Assembly (NCBI RefSeq): GCF_004212215.1
Contig: NZ_QVFV01000001.1
Location: 380,811 to 444,810, forward strand
Source: Leptolyngbya iicbica LK
GTDB taxonomy: Bacteria > Cyanobacteriota > Cyanobacteriia > Phormidesmidales > Phormidesmidaceae
Direction of reading: 5' to 3'
Length of the DNA: 64,000 nucleotides
The translations under genes were made by a program, and so were the position numbers. The notes beneath the pieces are model-generated. The model had not been told where the DNA came from and did no database searches. It worked only from the letters and a program-made list of their open reading frames with translations. Numbering within the stretch: the first letter of the stretch is position 1; each line of letters starts with the position of its first letter. Shown here in pieces: positions 46,301 through 54,576 of this stretch.

Positions 46301-46998
46301 TGATTTCCCCCAGCGAGTTTATTCCTATCGCCGAAGAGACGGGACTCATTGTCGAGATTGACCAGTGGGCCATTACCACCGCGTGCCATCAGGTCAAGCA
46401 GTGGCAACAGCGCTATGCCCCCGCCCAAGCGCTGAAGGTCAGCGTGAATCTGTCGGCGCAAGATTTGCAAATGCCGAATTTGGTGGAACACATTCGGCAA
46501 GCGCTAGAGGTGTCTGGATTGGCTGGCGAGTATCTCGTCTTAGAAATCACCGAAAGCCTCTTAGTGGGCGACTCGCCTCAGCTCCTACAACTCGTAGCTC
46601 AGATTCAGCAACTGACGGTGCAACTGGCGATCGATGATTTTGGGACGGGCTATTCATCGCTGAGTTATTTACACCGCTTTCCCCTCAGTGCCCTGAAGAT
46701 CGATCAGGCTTTTACCTCGAACCTGCAGTTAGCCGAGGTGAATCAAGAAATTGTGGAAACGATTGTGACGCTAGGCGATCGCTTAGGCATGATTGCGATC
46801 GCTGAAGGGGGTGAAACCTTAGAGCAACTGCAACATTTGCGCCAGGTCGGCTGTGACTATAGTCAGGGGTTTTACTTCAGCCGTCCTTTGCCAATCGCCG
46901 AAATCGAACCCCTATTGAACACGCCCCACCCCTTTCGGCATCAGGTGCCCGCATCCTTATCCCCATCCCTGAGGGAATCAACGGACCCAACTGCCTAG
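43339..46998 (+). CDS. PAS/GAF sensor with GGDEF and EAL domains (cyclic di-GMP turnover)
   Basis: The 1219-residue cytoplasmic protein reads PAS (about 28-140), GAF (150-305), PAS (325-450), GAF (465-620), PAS (630-755), GGDEF (770-925) and EAL (940-1200). The synthase site is intact (GGDEF, 848-852) and an inhibitory I-site RPGD (839-842) lies five residues before it. The phosphodiesterase site also looks intact: EAL at 976-978, the NLSAQDLQ and EITES motifs, DDFGTGYSS and AEGGETLEQ. Both activities are therefore possible, with product control. The GAF domains lack a Cys-His bilin site, so no phytochrome function is expected. The ATG follows GAGGAT closely. No membrane segment is seen. Confidence 0.95.
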   Translation: MPGQPSSLDPVGDNWSQICFDPSSALLLNAINQAVIATDAEGNIRFWNQAAESLYGWPQSEVLGRPISTVTPALNKQQQSAEILADLRQGKTWSGEFQVRDRHNREFTALVHTAPIHDATGNLLGLIGVSSDISELKTTQAQLEQQTQQTAALHRVVDAIHQSLDLDTIFSVSASHIAELLNAQVSIVQYLPERQCWIHRIVFNADHEPVTKTHDVIPDQDNPFAERLKRLEVVQVNDTRTIQDPVNSQLAKTDPGAWLLTPISIGGKIWGSLTLGRLHQYVDWSEEDIQLAQGVAAQLAIAIEKAETYQQLQQELSLREANEERLIQYEHIVSATQDGLALLNCNYVYRVVNQVYLDWNQKSRQDIIGHSVADLLGQETFQAVIKPRLDECLQGNVVQYSDWFTFPEGRRRFVHLTYAPFVDDDGEVHGVVATSRDVTDLQLAQETLRRQAQQERAVNDIIKLMRQSFEIESLFPLVLEDVCRLLAADHGAIARYEMASQSWQHIAEYRANEMAPSCLDLWIPDAENPLSAALTQGEVICVDDSKTLVDPLHRQLAKQFPGAWLIVPLRVSQRIWGNLTLRKVRPTWAPEAVALSSRIADQLAIAIHQSELFHSAQAELQKRQATEQALRDQQSFFTSLYEQATLGIAFCQSDGQIVQANAKYCALTGYSERELQLMSLSQLVHPDDQNLHQELLSQINRSEKSAFTIDERYVGRDQSVLWVNLTASVIRDEQGNFEVLAAIIQDISDRKQLEAERQQAETQLRHNALHDALTQLPNRNLLMTQLERALERVKRPPHQEFAVLFLDLDRFKLVNDSLGHMVGDQLLTLVAQALGHMVRPGDLVARLGGDEFVILLDMVSDTAEVLTVANRLLDRLRQPFAIAQREVLVTASIGIVMGSLAYRSAMELLRDADIAMYRAKANGKNSYAMFDPILHAQVTDQLQLEQDLRRAIATQQLELHYQPIVNLHNGDIYGVEALCRWRHPKRGLISPSEFIPIAEETGLIVEIDQWAITTACHQVKQWQQRYAPAQALKVSVNLSAQDLQMPNLVEHIRQALEVSGLAGEYLVLEITESLLVGDSPQLLQLVAQIQQLTVQLAIDDFGTGYSSLSYLHRFPLSALKIDQAFTSNLQLAEVNQEIVETIVTLGDRLGMIAIAEGGETLEQLQHLRQVGCDYSQGFYFSRPLPIAEIEPLLNTPHPFRHQVPASLSPSLRESTDPTA

Positions 46999-47555
46999 CT
47001 AGATGATTCAGCCAGTAAGCCTTTCGCCAGCATGTAACTGGCAATGGATTTCGCATCCACGCCTTCACCATTGGCCACGGCCTGCGCAAACTCAGCCGGC
47101 GTGAGATGAACCACCTCAATGTCTTCGTCCACATCACCCGCAGGGGGCTGGTCAATTTTTTCTAGATCGGTGGCCAAAAAGGCATAGATAAACTCATCGG
47201 AATAGCCCGGTGCCAGCGGAAAGTTACCCAAAGATTGCCAGGTATTGGCGCTATAGCCAACTTCTTCCTGAATTTCTCGTTGAATGGTTTGCAGGGGCGT
47301 TTCATCCATTTCGACGGTCCCAGCAGGAAATTCGAGCAGGCGACCCTGCACCGCAAAGCGATACTGCCGCACCAGTACCAACTTGCCCTCTGCCGTCACG
47401 GGAATCGCCAATGCTCCGCCCGGATGTCGAATGCATTCCCATTCGCCTTCGGCCTTGTTGGGCAAACGCAAGCTGTTAACTTCAAAATTAAACTTGCGGC
47501 CCTTGATCAAAATACGCTGTTTGAGCAGTTGGGGCGGTTCGTTACCGAGTGGCAT
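46995..47555 (-). CDS. Nudix hydrolase, ADP-ribose pyrophosphatase type
   Basis: The 186-residue protein has a full Nudix box, G-x5-E-x7-REUxEExGU (GTVEMDETPLQTIQREIQEE), after the LVRQYRFAVQGRLLEFPAG stretch typical of ADP-ribose diphosphatases. It hydrolyses ADP-ribose and similar nucleoside diphosphate compounds to AMP and a phosphate ester, using Mg2+. The start ATG at 47555 is preferred to one at 47639, which would overlap the folK gene. Its stop overlaps the stop of the convergent GGDEF/EAL gene within a CTAG sequence. Confidence 0.92.
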   Translation of the reverse strand: MPLGNEPPQLLKQRILIKGRKFNFEVNSLRLPNKAEGEWECIRHPGGALAIPVTAEGKLVLVRQYRFAVQGRLLEFPAGTVEMDETPLQTIQREIQEEVGYSANTWQSLGNFPLAPGYSDEFIYAFLATDLEKIDQPPAGDVDEDIEVVHLTPAEFAQAVANGEGVDAKSIASYMLAKGLLAESSS

Positions 47556-47635
47556 AAACGTTGGCAGCAATAAACAAAATGAACGCGCCGCCGACAAAAC
47601 TGACCAGGCCAGCGGGCGTTGTGAGGAATAGACTA

Positions 47636-48157
47636 TCACAGTCCTCTAGAGGAGGGCGGGACACACACGCAGACATCAGGGAGGCGGTGAATGTCGTCGG
47701 TCGACAGGGTGGCGCAAATCTCGGCCACTGTTTGCCCCGTTGCGGGATGCGGCCAGTCGGGCGCAATTTCAGCTAGGGGCACCATCACAAAGGCCCGTTC
47801 CCACATGCGGGGATGGGGCAATTCTAGCCGCGAGGTTTGGCATTGCTGACTTTCGACCAGCAGCAAGTCCAGATCTAACAAGCGCGCGCCCCAACGCTCT
47901 CGCCGCACCCGCCCAAATTGCGCTTCGATCGCTAATAACAATTGCAGCAGCGCCTCAGGTGGCAGGGTCGTCGCCAGCAGCGCACAGGCATTGAAATAAT
48001 CTGGCTGAGGGGGGCCAACCGGGGCGGTTTGATAAATGCTGGAACAGCGGGTCACCGAGACATTGGGATGACGATCTAGCGCTGCGATCGCCCCTTGCAA
48101 AATCGCTAAGGAATCCCCGAGGTTGCTGCCGAGGGCGATCGCAGAGTTGACGGTCAT
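47636..48157 (-). CDS. folK: 2-amino-4-hydroxy-6-hydroxymethyldihydropteridine pyrophosphokinase
   Basis: The 173-residue HPPK transfers pyrophosphate from ATP to the pterin alcohol in folate synthesis. Visible signatures are IALGSNLGDSLAILQGAI at the start, YQTAPVGPPQPDYFNACALL, RVRRERWGARLLDLDLLL (the HPPK signature with the two Mg-binding Asp) and LPHPRMWERAFVMVPLAEI. The ATG at 48157 (MTVNSAIALGSN) fits the family; a TTG at 48175 is possible. It lies 80 bases upstream of the Nudix gene on the same strand and may be cotranscribed. The last residues are a Cys/Ser-rich tail. Confidence 0.95.
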   Translation of the reverse strand: MTVNSAIALGSNLGDSLAILQGAIAALDRHPNVSVTRCSSIYQTAPVGPPQPDYFNACALLATTLPPEALLQLLLAIEAQFGRVRRERWGARLLDLDLLLVESQQCQTSRLELPHPRMWERAFVMVPLAEIAPDWPHPATGQTVAEICATLSTDDIHRLPDVCVCVPPSSRGL

Positions 48158-48321
48158 GGGCAACGATTCTGGCAAAACAAATCCTTTTCCAAAGGCTTAG
48201 CGACGCCAACTAGGATGATCGGTCAATGACCATTTGGCAATCTCACCTCATTGATGGGCCAGGTGTGCAAGCCAGATTTGGGCACAGCAGCTGAAGTCAG
48301 GGCTGCCCCCAATATCGTTAT

Positions 48322-48726
48322 TTATTCAAAAACAAACTCACTGCCAGAAATTGCCCCTTCTGTCATCGTGGGCAAAAACTGCACCGACGTATTGTAAGGA
48401 TTCATCAGGTCGGGGACGCGCAGCGTGGGGTCAGACTGCGTTTGTAGCTCCAGCAAATAATTGTAAGCGTTAAACACGTCATAGCCGTCCTGCATGATGT
48501 TCTGTTCGGGAAAGCCACCGACGCCAAACATCGTGCTCAACTGCCCACCCAAGGAACGACGCTGATTAAAGGATGGCGAATTATTGAAGAAAATTTCATT
48601 CGCCGCTTCCGGAACATAGGCTGAGTTCGTCGTGGGAGGCTCGTCAGCTTTGGCCACAGAGGTGATTGCCACTGCCGATACCGCAGCTACAGTCACAGTT
48701 AACATTCGGACGATAAAGTTGGCCAT
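48322..48726 (-). CDS. Exported hypothetical protein
   Basis: The 134-residue protein starts MANFIVRMLTVTVAAVSAVA, a clear signal peptide probably cut after VAKADE or the preceding Ala. The mature part contains EAANEIFFNNSPSFNQRRSLGGQ, FGVGGFPEQNIMQDGYDVFN and ELQTQSDPTLRVPDLMNPYNTS. The ATG at 48726 follows GAGGAAAG; the longer frame to 48855 overlaps the divergent pyrE region. The pattern is one I associate with small exported cyanobacterial proteins, but no domain name can be given. It is divergent from pyrE, sharing a 180-bp promoter region. Confidence 0.75.
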   Translation of the reverse strand: MANFIVRMLTVTVAAVSAVAITSVAKADEPPTTNSAYVPEAANEIFFNNSPSFNQRRSLGGQLSTMFGVGGFPEQNIMQDGYDVFNAYNYLLELQTQSDPTLRVPDLMNPYNTSVQFLPTMTEGAISGSEFVFE

Positions 48727-48905
48727 GTCGCTTTCCTCACTCCAGTAAATCGGCAGCGGCAGCATTCGACAAAGTTGGGCTGCGCTTGATGAGCATTTGG
48801 CGGCGTAAACTATGTTGAGCTTTGATCTCACTAGATACGCCTGTACGCACGTCATTTATAGCGCAGCCTGCTAGAAACGGCGCATTTTTTATTGATTTTG
48901 AATCC

Positions 48906-49523
48906 ATGACTTTGAGCAATCACCCTTCGACTCTGGCCCTGACGACGTTGCCGCTGCCTGAGGTGCGCGATCGCCTACTCGATCTCTTTTGCGAGGTAGC
49001 TTATCAAGAAGGCGACTTCACCCTATCTTCGGGGCAAAAAAGCACGTACTACATCAATGGCAAGCAGGTCACGCTGCATCCCGCTGGCGGGGTCATGATG
49101 GGGCGGTTGTTGCTCGATCGCATTCCCCCTGAGGTGACGGCAGTGGCGGGGCTCACCCTGGGGGCCGACCCAATGGTCAGCGGCGTCAGCATCGTTGGCG
49201 CTTATAGCGATCGCCCCATTACCCCGCTCATTGTGCGTAAAGAAGCTAAAGGTCACGGGACTCAAGCCTATATCGAAGGACCAACCCTACCCGCTGGCGC
49301 GTCCGTCATTGTGCTGGAAGATGTGGTGACGACGGGACAATCGGCGTGGAAGGCGGTGGAACGGCTGCGGGGCGCTGGCTACACCGTCGATACTGTGCTG
49401 GCTCTGGTGGATCGCCAACAGGGTGGGCGGGAGTTTTATGAATCCAAGGGGCTGAAGTTTGAGGCGCTATTTGCGATCGCTGACCTGAAAGCCCACTATG
49501 CTAAACGGCAACCGTCGGCCTAA
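48906..49523 (+). CDS. pyrE: Orotate phosphoribosyltransferase
   Basis: The 205-residue enzyme makes orotidine monophosphate from orotate and PRPP in pyrimidine synthesis. It shows FTLSSGQKSTYYINGKQ (N-terminal substrate loop), GLTLGADPMVSGV, the mobile loop RKEAKGHGT and the PRPP-binding motif VIVLEDVVTTGQSA. The frame is open from 48822, but the ATG at 48906 (MTLSNHPSTLALTTL) gives the usual length. It is cytoplasmic, normally a dimer. A 200-bp spacer separates it from the transporter gene. Confidence 0.95.
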   Translation: MTLSNHPSTLALTTLPLPEVRDRLLDLFCEVAYQEGDFTLSSGQKSTYYINGKQVTLHPAGGVMMGRLLLDRIPPEVTAVAGLTLGADPMVSGVSIVGAYSDRPITPLIVRKEAKGHGTQAYIEGPTLPAGASVIVLEDVVTTGQSAWKAVERLRGAGYTVDTVLALVDRQQGGREFYESKGLKFEALFAIADLKAHYAKRQPSA

Positions 49524-49725
49524 TCAGACTGCGGCTCAACGGGCGATCGCGGCGCAAAGGTTCAGTCAGTGTGAAGTAACGCCGACTTCGGGAGTGGGTG
49601 TGGCAGCATGGGGAGCGATCGAAATGATCGCAACGAAATGAAGATCGATTCAGGACAGAGGTGTAAGTTCTGAGGGCGATCGCCATTTCCTTGCAACCGA
49701 TTGTTGAGGGTTCTGAGGGCTGCGC

Positions 49726-50631
49726 ATGAGTGTTGTCCACACGCTACTAGCGATTTTGGCGGCGTCGCTTTGGGGCTTTACCTTTGTCGCGATCAAGGTC
49801 GGACTGGGAGAATTTCCGCCCCTGCTGTTTGCTGCATTGCGCTTTGTCGTGGTGGCGTTTCCCGCCATTTTCTTTGTGCCGCGCACGGGCATCCCCTGGC
49901 GGTGGATTGTGGCCGTCGGACTCGCAATGGGCGCGTTTCAATACGGCTTTTTGTATGTCGGCATGGAAAATGGCATGCCCGCCAGCCTGTCGTCATTGGT
50001 CATTCAGTCCCAGGCGCTGTTTACCCTGGTGTTTTCGACCTGGGTGTTGCAGGATGTGCCGCGTCGCCAGCAATGGTTGGGGGTGGGGCTAGCGCTGGCA
50101 GGCATGGGGGCGATCGCCGTTGCTCGCAGCGGCCACGGGTCTTCCCTCGGCTTGCTCCTGGTGATTGGGGCAGCGGCGTCATGGGCCGTCGGCAATATCT
50201 GCATCAAACTCGCAAAAGTGAGCAATGGCTTTCGGCTCTTTGTGTGGATGGCGGTGGTGCCGCCCTTGCCGCTGCTGGGGCTGTCGCTGCGGTTTGAGAC
50301 AGGGCAGTGGACAGCGTTGCGATCGCTCACGCCCCTCGGCATCGGGGCCATTTTGTATACGGGCTTAATTGCCTCGCTGCTGTGCTTTGGCTTTTGGGCT
50401 TACCTCGTCCAGCATTATTCACCCAATCGGGTCGCGCCCTTTTCCCTGCTGGTGCCGATTTTTGGCATGGCGTTTTCGGTATCCCTGCTGGGCGACAGCC
50501 TCAGCCGCTGGGAAATCATGGGTTCCCTACTCGTCTTCCTGGGCCTCTGCTGCACGATCATGACCCCGCCCCACGTCCCCAAGCTGACGGAGGCGATCGC
50601 CGAAGAATCCCCTCAGCTACCTGATCCGTAA
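49726..50631 (+). CDS. EamA-family drug/metabolite transporter
   Basis: The 301-residue protein has ten membrane helices in two EamA repeats (MSVVHTLLAILAASLWGFTF at the start of the first; SLGLLLVIGAAASWAVGNI at the start of the second), the typical DMT superfamily layout. The short tail is acidic. Members export amino acids, amines or other metabolites; the substrate is unknown here, and the sequence resembles the RhaT/YdcZ-like amino-acid exporters only generally. The ATG at 49726 is the first sensible start. It is transcribed alone. Confidence 0.88.
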   Translation: MSVVHTLLAILAASLWGFTFVAIKVGLGEFPPLLFAALRFVVVAFPAIFFVPRTGIPWRWIVAVGLAMGAFQYGFLYVGMENGMPASLSSLVIQSQALFTLVFSTWVLQDVPRRQQWLGVGLALAGMGAIAVARSGHGSSLGLLLVIGAAASWAVGNICIKLAKVSNGFRLFVWMAVVPPLPLLGLSLRFETGQWTALRSLTPLGIGAILYTGLIASLLCFGFWAYLVQHYSPNRVAPFSLLVPIFGMAFSVSLLGDSLSRWEIMGSLLVFLGLCCTIMTPPHVPKLTEAIAEESPQLPDP

Positions 50632-50677
50632 GTTGGCAGGCGGCTGGCATCCATGGCTGGATTGCCCCTCGGCCCCG

Positions 50678-50750
50678 GTTAGGAATGGAAATTGATTCAG
50701 TGTGGACAGCCGTCTTGGCGGTTCAAGCGCCGGCAAGATGCGCTTTGCCG
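50678..50750. repeat. Dispersed repeat, family A, copy 2
   Basis: It begins GTTAGGAATGGAAATTG and carries GTGTGGACAGCCGTCT like the other copies. The 3' half of the first hairpin has drifted (TGGCGGTTC), so the stem is imperfect. A CGGCAA/TTGCCG hairpin follows. The right end of the family is missing. Confidence 0.55.
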
Positions 50751-50881
50751 AGGGGGACAACCGAGCTGCTTTAACCGCGCCCTCGGTCTCAAGAATGCTT
50801 AAGGATCGGCGAGTAATTGCCCAGTCACCGAAGGAATCAAGATAAGATCCCTGGGCAAATCTTATTTGGAGATTCGGGTCG

Positions 50882-52168
50882 ATGAACGCACAATATGGCC
50901 TTGGCACCCAATGTCTGCACGCAGGCCAGGAACCTGACCCCACGACCTTGGCCCGGGCGGTTCCCGTATATCGCACCAGCTCTTATGTCTTCAAGGATAC
51001 AGAGCACGCCGCCAATCTGTTTGGCCTCAAGGAACTGGGCAACATCTATACGCGGTTGATGAACCCGACCCACGACGTGTTAGAAAAGCGGGTGGCGGCG
51101 TTGGAAGGGGGAGTCGCTGCCCTGGCTTTGGCATCCGGCACCAGTGCCATTTTCTACAGCATTATCAACATTTGCCAGGCGGGGGATGAGATTGTCTCTG
51201 CGAATACCCTGTACGGCGGCACCTACACCATGTTTAAGGACATTTTGCCGACCTTGGGCATTAAGGTGAATTTCGTCGATCCTCGGAATCCAGAGAACTT
51301 TCGCTCGGCAATTAATGACAAATGCAAGCTGGTGTTTTGCGAGACGGTGAGCAATCCGGGGCTAGAAGTGTCTGACCTGGAGGCGATCGCGGCGATCGCC
51401 CATGAGCAAGGCCTGCCCCTGGTGGTGGATAGCACCTTCACCACCCCTTATCTGATCCGCCCCCTAGAACATGGTGCCGATATTGTGGTGCACTCGTTGA
51501 CGAAATGGCTCGGCGGCCACGGGGCCGGCATTGGGGGCATCGTTGTGGACTCCGGCAAATTTGACTGGACTTCGGGCAAGTTTCCCCTCATGAGCGAACC
51601 CGATGCCAGCTATCATGGGCTGCGTTTTGCCCACGATTTGGGGCCGCTGGCACCGCTGGCCTACATTCTCCGGATGCGGCTGGTGCCCTTGCGCAATCTG
51701 GGGGCCTGCATTGCTCCAGACAATGCCTGGATGTTTTTACAGGGCATTGAAACGCTGCATTTGCGGATGCAACGCCATTGTGAAAATGCCATGGCGGTGG
51801 CTGAATTTTTAACCCAGCATCCCAAGGTGGAGTGGGTGCGGTACCCCGGTTTAGAAACGGATAAAGCCCATGAAGTCGCCAAACGCTATCTGAAAAAAGG
51901 CTTTGGGGCAATGGTGGTCTTTGGCATTACCGGCGGGGCCGACGCGGGTAAAACCTTCATTGAAAAGTTAAACCTCTTTTCGCACCTGGCCAATGTGGGT
52001 GATGCCAAGAGTTTGGCCATTCATCCCGCCAGCACCACCCACTCCCAACTCTCAGAAGCCGATCTCACCAGCTCCGGCATTTCGCCTGAGCTGGTGCGCT
52101 TAGCCATTGGCATTGAGGATGTTGACGATATCATTGATGACTTAAAGCAGGCCCTGGCGCAGGTTTAA
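50882..52168 (+). CDS. metY: O-acetylhomoserine sulfhydrylase
   Basis: The 428-residue PLP enzyme makes homocysteine directly from O-acetylhomoserine and sulfide. It has the Cys/Met-metabolism fold, with RLMNPTHDVLEKRVAALEGG, the YGGTY loop, STFTTPYLIRPLEHGADIV and the PLP lysine Lys208 in HSLTKWLGGHG. The length and the gap-free long C-terminal part fit MetY rather than MetB. metX, which makes its substrate, follows 292 bases later on the same strand, so the pair forms the methionine branch. A MITE-like element sits between them. Confidence 0.95.
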   Translation: MNAQYGLGTQCLHAGQEPDPTTLARAVPVYRTSSYVFKDTEHAANLFGLKELGNIYTRLMNPTHDVLEKRVAALEGGVAALALASGTSAIFYSIINICQAGDEIVSANTLYGGTYTMFKDILPTLGIKVNFVDPRNPENFRSAINDKCKLVFCETVSNPGLEVSDLEAIAAIAHEQGLPLVVDSTFTTPYLIRPLEHGADIVVHSLTKWLGGHGAGIGGIVVDSGKFDWTSGKFPLMSEPDASYHGLRFAHDLGPLAPLAYILRMRLVPLRNLGACIAPDNAWMFLQGIETLHLRMQRHCENAMAVAEFLTQHPKVEWVRYPGLETDKAHEVAKRYLKKGFGAMVVFGITGGADAGKTFIEKLNLFSHLANVGDAKSLAIHPASTTHSQLSEADLTSSGISPELVRLAIGIEDVDDIIDDLKQALAQV

Positions 52169-52238
52169 AGGGGCGATCGCGGCCGCGATCGGAGTCCCCA
52201 GTAACTCCGGATGTCGCTGTCAAGGAAGCTCCTGGGAG

Positions 52239-52416
52239 ATGGAGGGCGATCGCCCTGTATCTGTTTAGTGTCAGGTTGCGACTGCTCCCCCTTACATCCC
52301 CCTCAATCACCCTTTGGCAAGGGGACTCCGAGCCGGGATATTCTGAGCCCCCTTGCTAAGGGGGCAGCGACAGCGGGGGATCGCAAGCCTCGCTAAACAG
52401 ATACATCGCCCTCCAT
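52239..52416. mobile_element. MITE-like element with 24-bp terminal inverted repeats
   Basis: The left end (52239-52268) and right end (52393-52416) are inverted copies of the same 24 bases; the left one is interrupted by six bases (CGCCCT) that create a HIP1 site. The interior of about 124 bases is non-coding and holds two hairpins, CCCTT/AAGGG (52310-52323) and CCCCCTT/AAGGGGG (52348-52364). No transposase and no clear target-site duplication are seen. It lies between metY and metX and ends 44 bases before the metX start. Confidence 0.65.
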
Positions 52417-52460
52417 CGTTTTCATCATTGCCAGCTGCCGACCACGAGCGATATCGCCCC

Positions 52461-53603
52461 ATGACCATTGGTTCCGTTACCACTCAGTTCTTTCATCTCA
52501 ACGAACCTTTTACCTTAGAGTCGGGGGAATCCCTCGCAACCCTGACGTTAGCCTACGAGACCTATGGCCTGCTCAATGCGGACGCTAGCAATGCCATTTT
52601 GGTGTTTCATGCCTTAACCGGCAGTCAACACGCGGCGGGCGTCAACTTAGCCGTGCCCGGCGTGGCTCCCCTGTGGACGGATGAATGTGTCACCGGCTGG
52701 TGGGATGAGTTTATTGGACCGGGTAAAGCGCTCGATACCGACCTGTATTGCGTCATCTGCGTCAACTATCTGGGCAGTTGTTACGGCTCGACGGGGCCAC
52801 GCTCCATCAATCCGCAAACGGGGAAATCCTACGGCAGCCAGTTCCCCAAAATTAGTGCCGCCGATATTGTCCGCAGTCAGATCTTGCTGCTAGAGCATTT
52901 GGGCATTCACTGCTTGCACGCCGCTGTGGGCGGGTCTCTGGGCGGCATGTTGGCGATTCTCCTAGCCACCCGATTTCCCGATCGCGTCAAACGGATCATT
53001 CCCCTAGCCTCAGGATTTCAAACCACGGTAATTCAACGGGTGCAGAACTTTGAGCAAATCGTCGCCATTTGCAACGATCCAGATTTTAACAACGGCGATT
53101 ACTACGATGGCCCCCACCCCAAAGCGGGCATCATCCTCGCTCGGATGATCTCCCATAAAACGTTCGTTTCTCTAGACGTGTTGGAAAAGCGGGCGAAACA
53201 AGAGGTGCTGCATCCAGACGAGACGGGCCAACAGTACGAACTCTCGACCCCCATTGAGTCTTACATGTTCTACCAGGGCAAAAAGTTTGCCGAGCGCTTT
53301 GATGCCAATAGCTACCTGCGGATTATGGACGTTTGGCGGAGCTACAGCCTGGAAGCAGTAACGCCGAAAATTTTTCAGGGCTGCGAACACCAACAATATT
53401 TGGTTTTCAGCATTGACTCGGATGTGTGCTTTTATCCGGAAGAACAGTTTGCGATCGTCAAAGCGCTAGAGGCGGCAGAGGTGCCCGTGAAGTACATTAC
53501 AGTGCACTCGAACAAGGGGCATGACTCGTTTTTATTAGAACCAGAACTGTACTCACCCTACATTCGCTTTGCGCTGACCGACGGCTGTTTTCAACCGGCT
53601 TAG
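52461..53603 (+). CDS. metX: Homoserine O-acetyltransferase
   Basis: The 380-residue alpha/beta hydrolase transfers acetyl from acetyl-CoA to homoserine. Nucleophile Ser159 is in AVGGSLGGM, the acid is Asp321 in SIDSDVCFYP and the base His354 in NKGHDSFLLE. It also has NAILVFHALTGSQHAAG and the GPGKALDTDLYCVICVNYLGSCYGSTGP region that is typical of MetX. The frame is open from 52353, but that part lies in the MITE-like element, so the ATG at 52461 is used. It follows metY and the two enzymes catalyse successive steps. Confidence 0.96.
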   Translation: MTIGSVTTQFFHLNEPFTLESGESLATLTLAYETYGLLNADASNAILVFHALTGSQHAAGVNLAVPGVAPLWTDECVTGWWDEFIGPGKALDTDLYCVICVNYLGSCYGSTGPRSINPQTGKSYGSQFPKISAADIVRSQILLLEHLGIHCLHAAVGGSLGGMLAILLATRFPDRVKRIIPLASGFQTTVIQRVQNFEQIVAICNDPDFNNGDYYDGPHPKAGIILARMISHKTFVSLDVLEKRAKQEVLHPDETGQQYELSTPIESYMFYQGKKFAERFDANSYLRIMDVWRSYSLEAVTPKIFQGCEHQQYLVFSIDSDVCFYPEEQFAIVKALEAAEVPVKYITVHSNKGHDSFLLEPELYSPYIRFALTDGCFQPA

Positions 53604-53782
53604 GCAACGTCGGGCATTTATCCAGGGCGTGACCAAGAACGGTAAGCCGAAACCCACCTGCTTTGCATTTTTTAGATGCCAGGGACAACTCGTTGGATAG
53701 GCGTCCTAGCCTGTCCAACCACGCCTGAAATTGAGTCAACTGTGCAAATTAAAGGGCTAACAGCTTATCCTGTCGGCTCCTC

Positions 53783-54430
53783 TCACTGCGTTTCCGCATT
53801 GTTAGCGGAGGCAGACGGGGCCGTACGATCATTCGCGGCAGGTTGCGAATTGCCGGTTGCGTCTGGGCTATCCTCGGCTGAGGGATTAGCGACGTTGGTG
53901 ACGGGGGCGATCGCCTCCCGCATCTCATACCAATTCAAATTACCGTCCGGGTCAACCTGCACCACCACCGTCGTAATCTGCTCAGCGTCCAGCACGACAC
54001 CGCCCACCACCTCACACTCAAATTCCGCCCCCGGCTGATTGAGTCGATACAGCGCCCCACAGTCGATATTGGCCCGCTTGGCAAACGCCTGGGCAAAGTC
54101 CTGCTGAATTTGGTCTTCCACCTTCGCCAGGTTCAAAATTACTGCCGAACTGGGCACATCCCACTCGATGCTGCCCTGGGCATCTTGCTGCACCACATTG
54201 ATGGTGAACTCGCCCTCGGGGCGTAGATAACCCACGCAACGAAAGTAGGCGCCCGCCTGTTTGGGGATGTTGGTCGGACAGCGCACTTCCGCCAGTGAGA
54301 GCCGTCGACTCTGGCTCTCAATTTCCGCCTCAATTTCTTGCTGAATGGCGATCGTGTCGAGACGGTTAAAACATCCGGTCAGCGCCAGACCACCGCCCAG
54401 TAACACGATGCCGCGCATCATCGATCGCAT
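53783..54430 (-). CDS. Lipoprotein with two DUF4333-like domains
   Basis: The 215-residue protein has a signal peptide with lipobox LALTGC (Cys20). Two similar segments follow: KQAGAYFRCVGYLRPEGEFTINVVQQDAQG and NQPGAEFECEVVGGVVLDAEQITTVVVQVDPDG, each preceded by a Cys (VRCP, DCG) that could pair with the inner Cys. This resembles the DUF4333 fold of small exported proteins. The tail is a disordered Ser/Asn/Ala-rich stretch. The function is unknown. Starts at 54430, 54421 or 54418 are possible. It is divergent from ubiD. Confidence 0.7.
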   Translation of the reverse strand: MRSMMRGIVLLGGGLALTGCFNRLDTIAIQQEIEAEIESQSRRLSLAEVRCPTNIPKQAGAYFRCVGYLRPEGEFTINVVQQDAQGSIEWDVPSSAVILNLAKVEDQIQQDFAQAFAKRANIDCGALYRLNQPGAEFECEVVGGVVLDAEQITTVVVQVDPDGNLNWYEMREAIAPVTNVANPSAEDSPDATGNSQPAANDRTAPSASANNAETQ

Positions 54431-54576
54431 CTATCTTTATCTGCCCGACAAGGTAATTTTCTCTCACTATACGGAGTCCTTGGCGGAATGAAGTAAAGAT
54501 CCCGTTAACGGTTTTCCGGGAGCCGCTGCCGATTTCCCCCATAATGAAACCAGGACGGCTTTACATTTCTTTAATC

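Noticed and set aside
52353..52460. Upstream extension of metX
   Set aside because: These codons lie in the MITE-like element and do not match the MetX N-terminus.
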